From NCBI RefSeq assembly GCF_001552635.1, contig NZ_BCRO01000026.1:166088-230087 (forward strand): a stretch of DNA of 64,000 nt, read 5' to 3'. Within the stretch, counting starts at the first letter, position 1. Each line of letters starts with the position of its first letter. The notes under the pieces are model-generated. The model was not told where the DNA came from and searched no databases. It saw only the letters and a list, made by a program, of their open reading frames with translations. Below are positions 25,255 to 33,785 of this stretch, in pieces. This DNA comes from Actinomadura hibisca NBRC 15177. GTDB lineage: Bacteria; Actinomycetota; Actinomycetes; Streptosporangiales; Streptosporangiaceae. The translations under genes and the position numbers were made by a program.

Positions 25255-26668
25255 GGTCGGCCTCCGGCTTCAGGACGAGCCCGCGTTCGGCGACGAAGTC
25301 GGCGTGCGCCCGCCCGTAGTGCCCGGCGGGCGGACCGACCTTGAAGATCTCGTCGAACAGGGCGCGCCAGTCCCCACCGGAGCGCAACTCGCCGAGGACG
25401 CCGGTCATGCCGGTGTCGATGCGGCTGAGCATGGCCATCTCCGGGCTGAGGGAGATCCAGCGCAACGTCGGCGCGTGCGGGCCGACCGGGTTGAACTCCT
25501 CGCGGGCGATCCGGGCGGCGACCTCGGGCGTGTAGGTGAACGGCTGGGGCGAGACGATCGGGGTGAGGAAGCCGCGCGTCCAGGCCAACAAAGCCTGCGG
25601 GTCCAACTGGTCGGTGGGCCGGTCCCCGGTCAGGCCGGAGGCGTAGGCGTCGAAGGCGGTGGCCGCGTCACCGGCGACCGAGGCGGTGAGCCAGGTCCGG
25701 ATCGTGCGGGCCAGCTCGTCGGGGAACCGCTTCACGCAGCCGAAGTCCAGCGCGGTGATGGTGCCGTCCTCGTGGAAGAGGAAGTTGCCAGGATGGGGAT
25801 CGGCGTTGAACAGCCCGAACTCGTGCAGGCTGCCCAGCGAGAACCGGTAGATCGCCTCGCCCCACCGGTCCCGGAGCTCCTGCGGGGCCCGGACGGCGTC
25901 GGCGAAGCGCAGGCCGGTGGCGAGGTCGGTGGTGAGCACCCGCCGGGTGGTCAGCTCGGAGACGACCTCGGGGACGTGGACGAACGGGTGCCCCCGGTAG
26001 ATGTCGGCGAAGTCCCGCTGGTTGGCGGCCTCGTTGAGGTAGTCGACCTCCTCGCCGATCCGGTCGCCGATCTCGCGGGCCATGCCGCGCACGTCGAGGT
26101 GGCGGGTCTGCGCGATGGGGACGGTGGCCTGGCCGAGCCGGACGAAGGTGGCCAGCAGCTCGGCGTTGGCGAGGTCGGCCCGGATCGCGTCGGCGACGCC
26201 GGGATACTGGACCTTGACGGCGACGGGACGGCCGTCGTGGAGCCGGGCTCGGTGCACCTGCCCGATGGACGCGGCGGCGAAGGCCACGGGGTCGAACTCG
26301 GCATAAGCCTCAGACATTGAACGGCCGAGCCCGGCCTCCAACGTCTCCAACGCCAGCTCCGGCGGCATGGGCTCCACACTGTCCTGCAACCGTGCGAGCG
26401 CCGCCTGATACGGCGAACCCTCCCCACCACCCGGACCGAACGACACAACCGACATGAGCTGCCCGGCCTTCATCAGCACACCCCTGGATCGGCCCAACCG
26501 ATCGGTGTACCGCTCGGCGGCGCGGCGGTGGAACTCGGCCTTGGCGTCACCGCCGCGCAGCGCCGCGACGACGGCCTCGCCCGCCGTGCGTCCGGCCAGC
26601 GCGACCAGCGGGGCGGTGCGGCTGATGCGGCCGCTCCGGACCTTTCTTTCCCGGGGTTCTTCGGTCAT
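25247..26668 (-). CDS. ABC1/AarF (UbiB) family atypical kinase
   Basis: A 473-residue UbiB-superfamily protein. It has the family-specific LMKAGQLMS (KxGQ) motif near residue 66, [11 protein letters not shown] (the Ala-rich nucleotide loop), VAVKVQYPG with the ATP-binding Lys, the catalytic-type [11 protein letters not shown], and LDFG. UbiB kinases act on lipid or quinone extraction and metabolism. There are no C-terminal transmembrane helices, unlike E. coli UbiB. GGAGGCTCGG precedes the ATG. It is coupled to the P450 (8-nt overlap) and divergent from a TetR gene that probably controls the pair. Confidence 0.9.
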   Translation of the reverse strand: MTEEPRERKVRSGRISRTAPLVALAGRTAGEAVVAALRGGDAKAEFHRRAAERYTDRLGRSRGVLMKAGQLMSVVSFGPGGGEGSPYQAALARLQDSVEPMPPELALETLEAGLGRSMSEAYAEFDPVAFAAASIGQVHRARLHDGRPVAVKVQYPGVADAIRADLANAELLATFVRLGQATVPIAQTRHLDVRGMAREIGDRIGEEVDYLNEAANQRDFADIYRGHPFVHVPEVVSELTTRRVLTTDLATGLRFADAVRAPQELRDRWGEAIYRFSLGSLHEFGLFNADPHPGNFLFHEDGTITALDFGCVKRFPDELARTIRTWLTASVAGDAATAFDAYASGLTGDRPTDQLDPQALLAWTRGFLTPIVSPQPFTYTPEVAARIAREEFNPVGPHAPTLRWISLSPEMAMLSRIDTGMTGVLGELRSGGDWRALFDEIFKVGPPAGHYGRAHADFVAERGLVLKPEADHV

Positions 26669-26719
26669 CCGAGCCTCCGAAAGTGGTCTCTTGCCTCAAT
26701 TCAGTGTTTACTTAGGAGC

Positions 26720-27331
26720 ATGCAGCCGTCAAGCTCCGCCGTCCCGACGCGGGACCGCATCCTGGATGTCGCCATGGAGCTGTTCAGCACCCGGGGCTTC
26801 CGGGGCACGAGCATCACCCAGATAGAGAAGGCGGCCGGGCTGACCCCCGGCGCGGGCGGCATCTACCACCACTTCCGCACGAAGGAAGACCTGCTCAAAG
26901 CCGGGATCGCACGCCAGCTCGCCCGCCTGGACGCCGTCCGCACGATCAAGGACGCGCTGGGACCGCTGGGCGACATCCGGGCCGAGCTGACCGTCTTCGC
27001 GCGCTACACGCTGGCCGAACTGGACCGGGAACGGGAACTCATCCAGATCATGGCGGCCGAGAGCCGCAACCACCCCGGCCTGCTGGGGGAGGCATGCAAC
27101 GCGATCTTCGGCACCGCACTGCAACAGTTCGCGGACCTGCTACGACGAGCCGGCCTGCCCGAGGAACGCGCACCGCTGATCGCGTCGATCGGCTTCGGCG
27201 CGCTGACATCCAGGAAGACGCTGCACATAGCGTTCGGCCCCGAAGCGGTCTCACCATTCCCGGAGATCGACGACGACAGCTACATCGACGCGTGGATAGA
27301 CATGATGGAAACGCTACTGGCCACGCCCTGA
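26720..27331 (+). CDS. TetR family regulator
   Basis: A 203-residue TetR regulator. The HTH is at about residues 10-55 (RILDVAMELFSTRGFRGTSI, then EKAAGLTPGAGGIYHHFRTK). The GAGGIYHHF form is a less common recognition helix. The ligand-binding domain is helical. Longer frames extend upstream, but AGGAG just before 26720 fixes the start. It is divergent from the AarF-P450 pair across only 51 bases, so it is probably their repressor. Its 3' end overlaps the convergent TetR gene by 18 bases. Confidence 0.9.
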   Translation: MQPSSSAVPTRDRILDVAMELFSTRGFRGTSITQIEKAAGLTPGAGGIYHHFRTKEDLLKAGIARQLARLDAVRTIKDALGPLGDIRAELTVFARYTLAELDRERELIQIMAAESRNHPGLLGEACNAIFGTALQQFADLLRRAGLPEERAPLIASIGFGALTSRKTLHIAFGPEAVSPFPEIDDDSYIDAWIDMMETLLATP

Positions 27332-27928
27332 GGAGCGGTTCGCACCAGTAACCGCGTCGATAGCCGCCGCAACGGTCGCCCGCAACTGCCCCGCATCGGC
27401 CCCGGCCCGCGAACGCAGATTGACCCCATGCGCCAACAGGGCCAGAACATCAGCAGCGGATTCCGGATCAACTCCACCTGCAAGCTGCCCTCGCCCACGA
27501 CCGACCAGAAGCGCCGAACGCAGAGCATCACGCAACCACTGATGCTGCCGATCCAAGAGCACCCGCACGTCAGGATCGCTGTTCTCAGTTCCCGCATGAG
27601 CGTTAGAGACCATGCACCCCCACCCAGCGTGCTCACCCGTGCAACGCGCCTCGATCAACGCCGCGAAGAAGTCGGTAACAGCAGGCAGCCCACGCTCATC
27701 ATCAGCAAGCCGTTCCAGAGCGGGCCGCGAACGCTGCTGGACGTAACGCTCCAGCGCGGCGCGGTAGAGCTCCTGCTTGCCGCCGAAGGTGGAGTACAGG
27801 CTGGAGCGGTTGAGGCCGGTCGCGTTCACGATGTCCTGGACGCCGGTCGTGGCAACGCCCTGCCGCCAGAACAGCCGCACGACCGTCTCCAGGGTCGTGT
27901 CCGGATCGAAGTGCTTGATGTCCGGCAC
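27314..27928 (-). CDS. TetR family regulator of the peroxiredoxin-like gene
   Basis: A 204-residue TetR regulator (HTH at about 10-55: ETVVRLFWRQGVATTGVQDI, then NATGLNRSSLYSTFGGK). Two Cys lie in the ligand domain (ARCTGEHAGWGCMVSNAHAG), a segment typical of a TetR_C subgroup. They might form a redox pair, in keeping with the divergent peroxiredoxin-like target, but this is inference. GTG at 27928 is preferred, with TGGGAG upstream. Twin ATCTTG-N12-CAAGAT palindromes in the intergenic region are its probable operators. Confidence 0.88.
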   Translation of the reverse strand: MPDIKHFDPDTTLETVVRLFWRQGVATTGVQDIVNATGLNRSSLYSTFGGKQELYRAALERYVQQRSRPALERLADDERGLPAVTDFFAALIEARCTGEHAGWGCMVSNAHAGTENSDPDVRVLLDRQHQWLRDALRSALLVGRGRGQLAGGVDPESAADVLALLAHGVNLRSRAGADAGQLRATVAAAIDAVTGANRSSGRGQ

Positions 27929-27939
27929 GGTGCACTCCC

Positions 27940-27963
27940 ATCTTGAAACGGAAATTCCAAGAT
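27940..27963. promoter_or_regulatory. TetR operator, copy 1 (ATCTTG-N12-CAAGAT)
   Basis: A 24-bp element with perfect ATCTTG/CAAGAT ends, 11 bases upstream of the TetR start. It has the same length and arms as the copy at 28004 and nearly symmetrical inner bases (GAA/TTC). Confidence 0.78.
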
Positions 27964-28003
27964 ACTCCGCCCCAGGTCTGGCGCGCAGCGCTCGCAGCCG
28001 TCT

Positions 28004-28027
28004 ATCTTGAACCAACCGTTCCAAGAT
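28004..28027. promoter_or_regulatory. TetR operator, copy 2 (ATCTTG-N12-CAAGAT)
   Basis: A second 24-bp copy ending 18 bases before the peroxiredoxin-like start codon. The arms and the flanking GAAC/GTTC symmetry match copy 1; the two centres are 64 bases apart. Binding here would block the rightward promoter or transcript start. Confidence 0.8.
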
Positions 28028-28045
28028 CCACGTGGAGGAAGACCC

Positions 28046-28693
28046 ATGAGCGTCAACGCCGAACTGCGCGCCTTCTACGAGAGCCGCCAGAAGCAGATTC
28101 CCGCCGAGGTCCGAGCCGTGATGCAGCGAGCGGCCCGCGAACAAGCCGAGTCCAACCAGACCGAAAGCGCCGCGACGGTAGGTGCCAAGGCCCCGACCTT
28201 CACCCTCCCCTCAGCCACCGGGCAGAACGTCGCCCTGAACGACCTACTCGCCGAAGGCCCGGTAGTCCTGACCTTCTACCGCGGCGCATGGTGCCCGTAC
28301 TGCAACATCGCCCTCCGCTCCCTGCAGCAGCACCACGCCGAGATCACCGCCCGAGGAGCGCGCCTGGTCGCCGTCTCCCCACAAATCCCCGACGAGTCCC
28401 TGTCCCTGGCCGAGAAGCACGAACTGGCCTTCGACGTGCTGAGCGACCTGGGCTGCGACACCGCCAAGCAGTACGGCCTGGCCTTCGACCTCCCCGACGA
28501 CCTGGCGACCGTCTACAAGAAGCTCGGCATAGACCTGCACCACTCCAACGCCGGCCACGCACGCACACTGCCCCTACCGGCGACCTACGTCATCGACCGA
28601 GAAGGCACGATCCGCTGGGCCTTCATCACCACCGACTACACCACCCGAGCCGAACCGACCGACATCCTCAAGGCCCTAGACACCCTCAACTAA
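28046..28693 (+). CDS. peroxiredoxin-like (AhpC/TSA) protein
   Basis: A 215-residue thioredoxin-fold protein with an N-terminal helical extension (~45 residues), then the AhpC/TSA domain. FYRGAWCPYCN places a C-x-x-C at about 83/86, with the peroxidatic-type Cys in a bacterioferritin-comigratory-like context. A conserved cis-Pro region (PLPATYVIDREGTIRWAF) closes the fold. It probably reduces peroxides or protein disulfides in the cytosol. GTGGAGGAAG precedes the ATG. The two upstream palindromes indicate derepression through the divergent TetR. Confidence 0.88.
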   Translation: MSVNAELRAFYESRQKQIPAEVRAVMQRAAREQAESNQTESAATVGAKAPTFTLPSATGQNVALNDLLAEGPVVLTFYRGAWCPYCNIALRSLQQHHAEITARGARLVAVSPQIPDESLSLAEKHELAFDVLSDLGCDTAKQYGLAFDLPDDLATVYKKLGIDLHHSNAGHARTLPLPATYVIDREGTIRWAFITTDYTTRAEPTDILKALDTLN

Positions 28694-28767
28694 CCACCGC
28701 CCAGCCCCACGGTTTTGACTGCCCCATCACCCACCGCACCACTACCGGAAGGGGTTGAATCATCACC

Positions 28768-29298
28768 ATGGCCGAACCCAAGCACGCCGATTCGTCGTTG
28801 GCCGAGCTGGCGGCCGGAGGCTGGTACGCCTCCTGGATCGCCCCGCACATGCTGCTGTTCCGCGACGACGAGGCGGTGCTGCTGATCCGCCGCTCCGGAA
28901 CCGGATACCGCGACGGCTGGCTGGCACCTCCGGCCGGACGGATCGAGCCGGGCGAGGACGTGCTGACGGCGGCACTGCGCGAGACCCGCGAAGAAGTCGG
29001 CGTCGACGTCGAGCCCGGCGACGCACGATTCGTCCACGTGATGCACCGCTACTCCGAAAGCCTGCCCGGCCCGTGCCGCGCGGTGAGCGACTTCTACTTC
29101 GCCGCCTCCCGCTGGACAGGCACGCCATACATCGCCGAACGAGACAAGTGCTCAGAACTGCTCTGGGCACACCCCACCGAGCTACCTCCCCAAGTGATCC
29201 CACACGTGGAGCAAGCGCTGGCAGCGGTCATGGAGGGAGAACCATTCAGTACCCGCAACTGGCCCCCGGCCTCACGGCCAACCCCCGCACACCGGTAG
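28768..29298 (+). CDS. Nudix hydrolase
   Basis: A 176-residue Nudix protein. The box is intact: GRIEPGEDVLTAALRETREE followed by VGV, giving the metal-binding Glu residues, within an MTH1-like fold that follows the LLFRDDEAVLLIRRSG strand. It hydrolyses a nucleoside diphosphate linked to an unknown moiety. GGAAGGGG lies 20 bases before the ATG. It stands 74 bases after the peroxiredoxin-like gene and may share its transcript. Confidence 0.88.
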   Translation: MAEPKHADSSLAELAAGGWYASWIAPHMLLFRDDEAVLLIRRSGTGYRDGWLAPPAGRIEPGEDVLTAALRETREEVGVDVEPGDARFVHVMHRYSESLPGPCRAVSDFYFAASRWTGTPYIAERDKCSELLWAHPTELPPQVIPHVEQALAAVMEGEPFSTRNWPPASRPTPAHR

Positions 29299-29480
29299 GG
29301 AGGTGAATGCACGTCCTTGACCGCCACCCACAGATCGACCCCGACACCTCGGCCACTCTCGTCTGGGCGGTGTCGTAGGCCGGCTTAGGGAAGGAGGTCG
29401 GCGACAGCGTGACTACCCCCTTGCGCACTCAGGCCTTGTCCGGCCGACCATGAGCGTCGGTGGTCAGGCATGATGCCCGG

Positions 29481-29915
29481 GTGAGCATCATCGTCAAGTT
29501 CTTCGTGGCGTCTGACGACGCATCAGCGGCTCTGACTCTCCCCGCTGGCCCAGAACGGGCCTTCGAGTCACTCTCCTTGGGCAACTTCGATCCTGAGGAG
29601 GCCGTGGTCGAGTGGGAATGCCTGCTTGCGGGCGGTAGCTTCGAGGAACTCATCGGCGCTGGCGAGCCGCGTATCGTCGCCGGTGAGGAGAATGACGGCA
29701 GCGTCGTCTTCGCGATCTCGCCGCGCCTGTTCATTGCACTCGCGGAAGCCGAGCACTCCAGGTTGCGTGACCTCGCGGCTGCATGGATCCGAGCGCGCGC
29801 CGAAGACGGCGAGACCATCGCCCCAGAGATCGCCGAAGAGATCCTAGGGGATCTCTCTGCTCTCACCATCACCGCCCGACGCCAGGGCCAGAGCGTCTAC
29901 TGCTGGGTCGCGTAG
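29481..29915 (+). CDS. hypothetical protein, 144 residues
   Basis: A cytosolic acidic protein beginning VSIIVKFFVASDDASAALTL. It has no signal peptide, membrane segment or catalytic motif. Two alpha/beta halves can be guessed (FESLSLGNFDPEEAVVEWEC and VVFAISPRLFIALAEA). GTG at 29481 is preferred over an ATG seven codons upstream because the conserved-looking hydrophobic strand starts there. Not recognised. It stands at the left edge of an AT-richer stretch. Confidence 0.55.
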   Translation: MSIIVKFFVASDDASAALTLPAGPERAFESLSLGNFDPEEAVVEWECLLAGGSFEELIGAGEPRIVAGEENDGSVVFAISPRLFIALAEAEHSRLRDLAAAWIRARAEDGETIAPEIAEEILGDLSALTITARRQGQSVYCWVA

Positions 29916-29943
29916 GGGTTCACGTCCGGAACCCGGATGTTGT

Positions 29944-29988
29944 GCGAGAAGTTTGTGGATCCCGTTCTAATGTCACACAAACTTTCGC
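29944..29988. terminator. inverted repeat between convergent genes
   Basis: gcgagaagtttgtg (29944-29957) pairs with cacaaactttcgc (29976-29988) with one bulged G, leaving an 18-base loop. It lies between the stops of two convergent genes and probably acts as a bidirectional terminator. Confidence 0.5.
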
Positions 29989-29996
29989 TATGTCGC

Positions 29997-30623
29997 CTAC
30001 TTTTGCCAATTCACTTCAGTAATTATTTCGAGGTGAGCAAGGTGGCTGAATTTCGATGCAGACACCTCTACGTTCCAGCCTGAGCCGGAGTCAGCCTTGA
30101 CTATCTCCGCGAGCGTGGCGCTCCCTAGGAAGATCCGCTCATCTGGCGTTGGCCACTTCCAGGAGCTGCACGCAAATTCTTCCATGGGGGCGAGGATTTT
30201 AGTCAGTGTCTCTTCAGGGACGGCAAGAGCCTTGACTTTGGCGGTGGCGCCGTAGACAACTTCTCTTACGGTATTATATATGAGAAATTCAGTAAGCTGC
30301 TCCGGGTTCCTGTCCCAGGTTTCATAACGCTCGGCATTGAAAACAGCGTCCGGGTCATGGGGATCGATGCACCAACACCAGTCACCCGTAGCGTCCGCCA
30401 TGAAGATGGCTTTGCCATCCTCGGCGATTTTGATTCTTTCGGGTGGGATCATTGACGTTGTGAACATGAGTCGCTTCTCCCATTGCGAAGTCAGCGTATG
30501 CCATTCCTTTAGTGGATCGGGAAGCCAGCCGCAGGAGTCGGGAAGTGGTGTTGCGCTTCTGCTGGGAGCGCCGTACCAGGCAACTAGGAAGTCAGGAAGA
30601 TCGATGTTCTTGGGATCAATCAC
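29997..30623 (-). CDS. hypothetical protein in low-GC segment
   Basis: A 208-residue, Trp-rich acidic protein (WYGAP, GDWCWCIDPHDPD, SSWKWPTPDE) with no signal peptide or membrane segment. Its size, acidity and segments such as LPDFLVAWYGAP and WEKRLMFTTSMIPP recall SUKH/SMI1-KNR4-like immunity proteins, but no motif is decisive. Codon use is clearly AT-richer than the neighbours, with many A/T third positions, suggesting recent transfer. It has no identifiable partner toxin in the window. The start is ATG at 30623; the upstream ribosome-binding site is weak. Confidence 0.6.
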   Translation of the reverse strand: MIDPKNIDLPDFLVAWYGAPSRSATPLPDSCGWLPDPLKEWHTLTSQWEKRLMFTTSMIPPERIKIAEDGKAIFMADATGDWCWCIDPHDPDAVFNAERYETWDRNPEQLTEFLIYNTVREVVYGATAKVKALAVPEETLTKILAPMEEFACSSWKWPTPDERIFLGSATLAEIVKADSGSGWNVEVSASKFSHLAHLEIITEVNWQK

Positions 30624-30907
30624 TCAATCATTCTCTCATTCGAGCGGCTTGGGGCTGTCTTCCTGAGGGGGCTGCACCCATCGGCCACGGTGGCCTGTGC
30701 AACGTCTAGTGTGTGGCGCTGCGTACGCAACGCCGAGTACCCCATCAACTGCGTCCGGTGAGACACGTGAGGTCTCTGACAGCAGTAGTTGACGGCAACA
30801 TCAGCGGACGATGGCTCCGCACAACGGCTCATCGTTGTCCTGTTCCGCCTTGGGGTGCCTCGAGCGGCCTCTCCCTTCCAGCCAGGCCGCCCGAGGCCGA
30901 TCGGTGA

Positions 30908-31651
30908 TCAGTTGGGTGTTGGCCAGCCGATGCGTTCCAGCGTCTCGACCACGCGTTCGCTGGCCTCTTGCAAATCGATGAGCGGATGGCGGTGATCGGT
31001 TCCGGCGGCGCTCCACAGGAACGCGTCCGGGCACACCATGACCTGCACGGATGCGGCGGTCACCAGCGAGAGACCGGTGTTGGTGCTCAGGCGGCGGGCG
31101 GGGATGCCGCGTGCCGCCAGGTTGGCGGCCAGCCGCTGCGCTGCGACCGCTGGGAAGATCGGGTCGATCGGCGTCGGCCAAGAGGCGGGAAGCGGGAGCG
31201 CCATCCAGACCGCTTTGCCGCGCTGCGGGTGAGGCAGGAGCCGGGAGCGGCTGGGGTGTGCGCCCCATCCGGTGGTGACTGCTTCGACGATCTCCATGCC
31301 GCGCCCGCTCTCCGCCAGGAGATCCTGGTCTCCGGAACGGGGCAGGGCGCGGCGATCGAGATCGAACACCGAAACCATCAGCTGGGGGCGGGGTACCAGG
31401 CGGGCCCACGCCGCCAGTTCGGCGGCCGCCGGTGGGTGCCGGGGGTCTGGGGCGTGGGCGTGCCGGAACGCGTTGGTGGCCAACTCGCTGACCGCCAGCC
31501 GCGCGTTGTCGATGCTGATCTCCGGGAAGCCCAAGGTCAGCATGAGCGTCCCGAGTTCGGAACGCGCGATGGAGGCGCAACTCCTGTCGGATGGGAGGGG
31601 CCATGCGCAGAAGCCCCCGCAGGGAAGGTCTGTCGGTTTGTGGGCAGCCAT
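30908..31651 (-). CDS. ATP-binding protein, RsbW-like HATPase
   Basis: A 247-residue protein with an N-terminal GHKL ATPase (HATPase_c_2) domain. The N-box is at about 55-75 (ARLAVSELATNAFRHAH) and the G-box is SGRGMEIVEAVTTGWG, as in the many small anti-sigma-like ATPases of actinomycetes. The C-terminal ~90 residues are a second, unassigned domain. GGGAGGG precedes the ATG, which overlaps the upstream stop (TGATG), so the two genes are coupled. It forms a divergent locus with the XRE/DUF397 pair, a common actinomycete arrangement whose role is not settled. Confidence 0.82.
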   Translation of the reverse strand: MAAHKPTDLPCGGFCAWPLPSDRSCASIARSELGTLMLTLGFPEISIDNARLAVSELATNAFRHAHAPDPRHPPAAAELAAWARLVPRPQLMVSVFDLDRRALPRSGDQDLLAESGRGMEIVEAVTTGWGAHPSRSRLLPHPQRGKAVWMALPLPASWPTPIDPIFPAVAAQRLAANLAARGIPARRLSTNTGLSLVTAASVQVMVCPDAFLWSAAGTDHRHPLIDLQEASERVVETLERIGWPTPN

Positions 31652-32241
31652 CAAACCCTCCCGCATGCTGCCGGTGAAACTGGGGCTGCTGAACGTGAAG
31701 CGGAGCGATCGGGCTGTCCTCCCAGTGCCAGCCTGAGCAGGCGCAGGAGGAATCCCTTGCGCTCGGTGCGATGCCGTCCTCTGCTGGGAGAAGGCGGTGG
31801 CACCGCCTCGATCCGCGAGGGAACGGCCGAGCGCGCGTCCGTCACCGCACGGTGCTGAGAGCGGGTGGGGCGGACGGCTTCGCTGTGAAGCGGGACGGCC
31901 ACCTGGGCGGCGGTTGCTGCCCTGGGAACCGGCCAAGTGGCGGGTGCGATAGGAATGCGGCCCAGTTCGCGGGCCAGAACCTCGGGATCGCGCGCTTCCC
32001 AGAGCCTGTCTCGGCCGATCCTGCGGCGGTTGATGGCCCAGTATTCACCAGTGTGTTCCCCGAACCAGAAGCGATAGGAGGGGAACCGCCGGTGAAGGCC
32101 GGTCAGCACAACATCCGGGTCGAGTTCGGCGGTGTTCCATGGCGTGGGAGGGGGTGCTGAGGGTGAACCCTCGCCCACCGGAGCGAAAAGGGGGATCTGC
32201 GGCTCGCCCCGAGCAGGACGAGAGTTCGTAGGGTGGTGCAC
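31651..32241 (-). CDS. hypothetical protein coupled to RsbW-like ATPase
   Basis: A 196-residue protein. A conserved-looking centre at about 40-90 (ELDPDVVLTGLHRRFPSYRF, then WFGEHTGEYWAINRRRIGRDRLWEARDP) is flanked by low-complexity Pro/Arg-rich ends. The aromatic Y-R-F-W-F-G-E-x-T-x-x-Y-W pattern occurs in short actinomycete proteins found next to XRE/ATPase loci; no function is known to me. The stop overlaps the ATPase start by 1 nt. Coding is supported by this coupling. Confidence 0.62.
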   Translation of the reverse strand: MHHPTNSRPARGEPQIPLFAPVGEGSPSAPPPTPWNTAELDPDVVLTGLHRRFPSYRFWFGEHTGEYWAINRRRIGRDRLWEARDPEVLARELGRIPIAPATWPVPRAATAAQVAVPLHSEAVRPTRSQHRAVTDARSAVPSRIEAVPPPSPSRGRHRTERKGFLLRLLRLALGGQPDRSASRSAAPVSPAACGRV

Positions 32242-32621
32242 GGGCTGGACCTCCTAGCAGTCCGGTCCCGGGCCCCGAAGCCGGTCTTTGCCCACGGGCT
32301 TCGGGGCCGCCTTGGCTTGTCGTCAGCGAGCTGGATGCTCCTTCCGTGCATGGCCGATCGGCCTGGATGGCTGCCGAGGTCAGGTCGGCTGCCGAGGATG
32401 TCGCCGGCGATCTCGCTTGCCTGCCGTGAACGCGTGAGGAACACCCGTCCGCTTCAGTCCGTCTTCGTGAGCGCCACGGCATTCCGCGATCACTTGCTGA
32501 CCCACGGCTATGATCTCTTGACGCAGTGTAAAACTGCGGTCCGCAGTTTTCTAGTGAGATACGCAAAACTAGTGTGCCTTCTTCGCAGAGAGTCTGCGGA
32601 TGCTGGTGGGATACTGCGCTC
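32242..32621. other. divergent promoter region of the XRE locus
   Basis: About 380 bases between the leftward hypothetical/ATPase unit and the XRE gene. The right half is AT-richer and holds the palindrome at 32530-32550 plus a second inverted repeat, ctagt-N12-actag (near 32551-32572). No convincing protein-coding frame was seen. Confidence 0.45.
32530..32550. promoter_or_regulatory. palindromic operator upstream of XRE gene
   Basis: aaaactgcgg-t-ccgcagtttt, with perfect 10-bp arms around a single central base, about 72 bases before the XRE start. The AT-rich ends and GC core are typical of a dimeric HTH-protein site. Autoregulation by the XRE protein is the simplest reading. Confidence 0.65.
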
Positions 32622-33464
32622 ATGGGCACCATGAGGCAGCGACGGCTTGGCCGGGAACTTCGCGAGCTTCGCGAGGGGGCGGGGCTGGCGCACACCCAGG
32701 CGATCGAGCAACTCGGCTGGAGCCGGGCGAAGCTCGACCGGATCGAGAGCGGGGCCACCACGCCGAAGGAATCCGACCTCAAGGCGGCCCTCGACCTCTA
32801 CGGAGCCGGTTCGGACCAGCGGGCCAGGCTCGTCGAGTTACGCCAGGAGGCCAGGCAGCGCGGGTGGTGGACCGCTTATGGAGACGTCTTCAGTGGCTCC
32901 TACGTCGCCTGGGAGCATGACGCCCAGCGCATCCGTGACTGGCAGCCGCAGGTGATACCCGGTCTGCTGCAGGTCGAGGACTACGCCCGTGCCGTGATCG
33001 CTGGTGCGCGGCCGACCGACGCCCCGGAGGCCATCGAACGGCGGGTGCAGGCGCGCATGGCGCGCCGCACGCTGCTTGGCAGGCACGACGCCCCCGAACT
33101 GCACGCGATCATCGATGAGAGCGTGCTGCTGCGGCAGATCGGCGGAACGGAGGTCCTCGGGCGGCAGCTCCGCTATCTCCGCGACTGCCTGCAGCGGCCG
33201 AATATCACCGTCCAGGTGCTGCCGCTGGCGGCCGGGGGTCATCCAGGGGTGGACGGGGCTTTCATCATCCTGTCCTATACGGACCCTTTCATCCCGGATG
33301 TACCCTACTCGGAAGGCCCCTTCGGCGATCTTTACCCGGAGAGCGCGACCGAGGTGGCCCGCATCAATTCCGCCTGGGAACACCTGGCGGCCAAGGCTCT
33401 TTCGGCAGAGGCGAGTGCGAACCTCATCACCGGACTCGCCGACAGGAGTGAAGCGGACCGATGA
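32622..33464 (+). CDS. XRE-family regulator with DUF5753 domain
   Basis: A 280-residue protein. The N-terminal XRE helix-turn-helix (about 8-65: RRLGRELRELREGAGLAHTQ, then AIEQLGWSRAKLDRIESGA) is followed by a DUF5753 domain (about 95-270; WQPQVIPGLLQVEDYARAVI, RRTLLGRHDAPELHAIIDES, YSEGPFGDLYPE). This is the standard actinomycete BldD-neighbour type regulator that pairs with DUF397 proteins. ATG at 32622 has a weak ribosome-binding site; ATG at 32631 is an alternative. It overlaps the DUF397 gene by 4 nt (ATGA). Confidence 0.92.
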   Translation: MGTMRQRRLGRELRELREGAGLAHTQAIEQLGWSRAKLDRIESGATTPKESDLKAALDLYGAGSDQRARLVELRQEARQRGWWTAYGDVFSGSYVAWEHDAQRIRDWQPQVIPGLLQVEDYARAVIAGARPTDAPEAIERRVQARMARRTLLGRHDAPELHAIIDESVLLRQIGGTEVLGRQLRYLRDCLQRPNITVQVLPLAAGGHPGVDGAFIILSYTDPFIPDVPYSEGPFGDLYPESATEVARINSAWEHLAAKALSAEASANLITGLADRSEADR

Positions 33465-33646
33465 TCGACCTTGCGAACGCCCGGTGGCGCAAGTCCAGCC
33501 ACAGCGGCGGCGGTAACACCTGCGTCGAGGTTGCCTCGTTTTCGGCGAGAATCGCGGTGCGCGACAGCACGCATCCGACCGGTCCGGTACTGATCGTGGA
33601 CCGCCGCGACTGGGACGCACTGGTGAGGCGAGTCAAGCTGGCGTGA
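33461..33646 (+). CDS. DUF397 protein
   Basis: A 61-residue DUF397 protein with the typical ARWRKSSHSGGGNTCVEVA opening and the VRDSTHPTGP core, ending near DRRDWDALV. These small partners of XRE-DUF5753 regulators have been linked to antagonism of their cognate regulator in some streptomycetes. The start codon lies inside the stop of the XRE gene, so expression is coupled. A hairpin terminator follows. Confidence 0.95.
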   Translation: MIDLANARWRKSSHSGGGNTCVEVASFSARIAVRDSTHPTGPVLIVDRRDWDALVRRVKLA

Positions 33647-33673
33647 CCTTTTGGGATCTCCGCGCAGCGCATG

Positions 33674-33704
33674 GCCGTCGCCGCCATGAAGTGACGGCGA
33701 CGGC
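33674..33704 (+). terminator. hairpin terminator after DUF397
   Basis: gccgtcgccg (33674-33683), 11-base loop, cggcgacggc (33695-33704); perfect 10-bp arms, 27 bases past the DUF397 stop. It has no U-tract. It also lies just beyond the convergent dienelactone hydrolase stop. Confidence 0.7.
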
Positions 33705-33785
33705 TGGCTTGTTCGCTTCCAGGCCCAGCTCGGCTAGCCGTAGCACTCGTCGGTCAAGCGTGAGTGGGTTGTTGCGGCTGGCTTC

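Noticed and set aside
29997..30623. Complete toxin-immunity pair
   Set aside because: Only an immunity-like candidate is seen; the neighbouring 144-residue protein has no toxin features.
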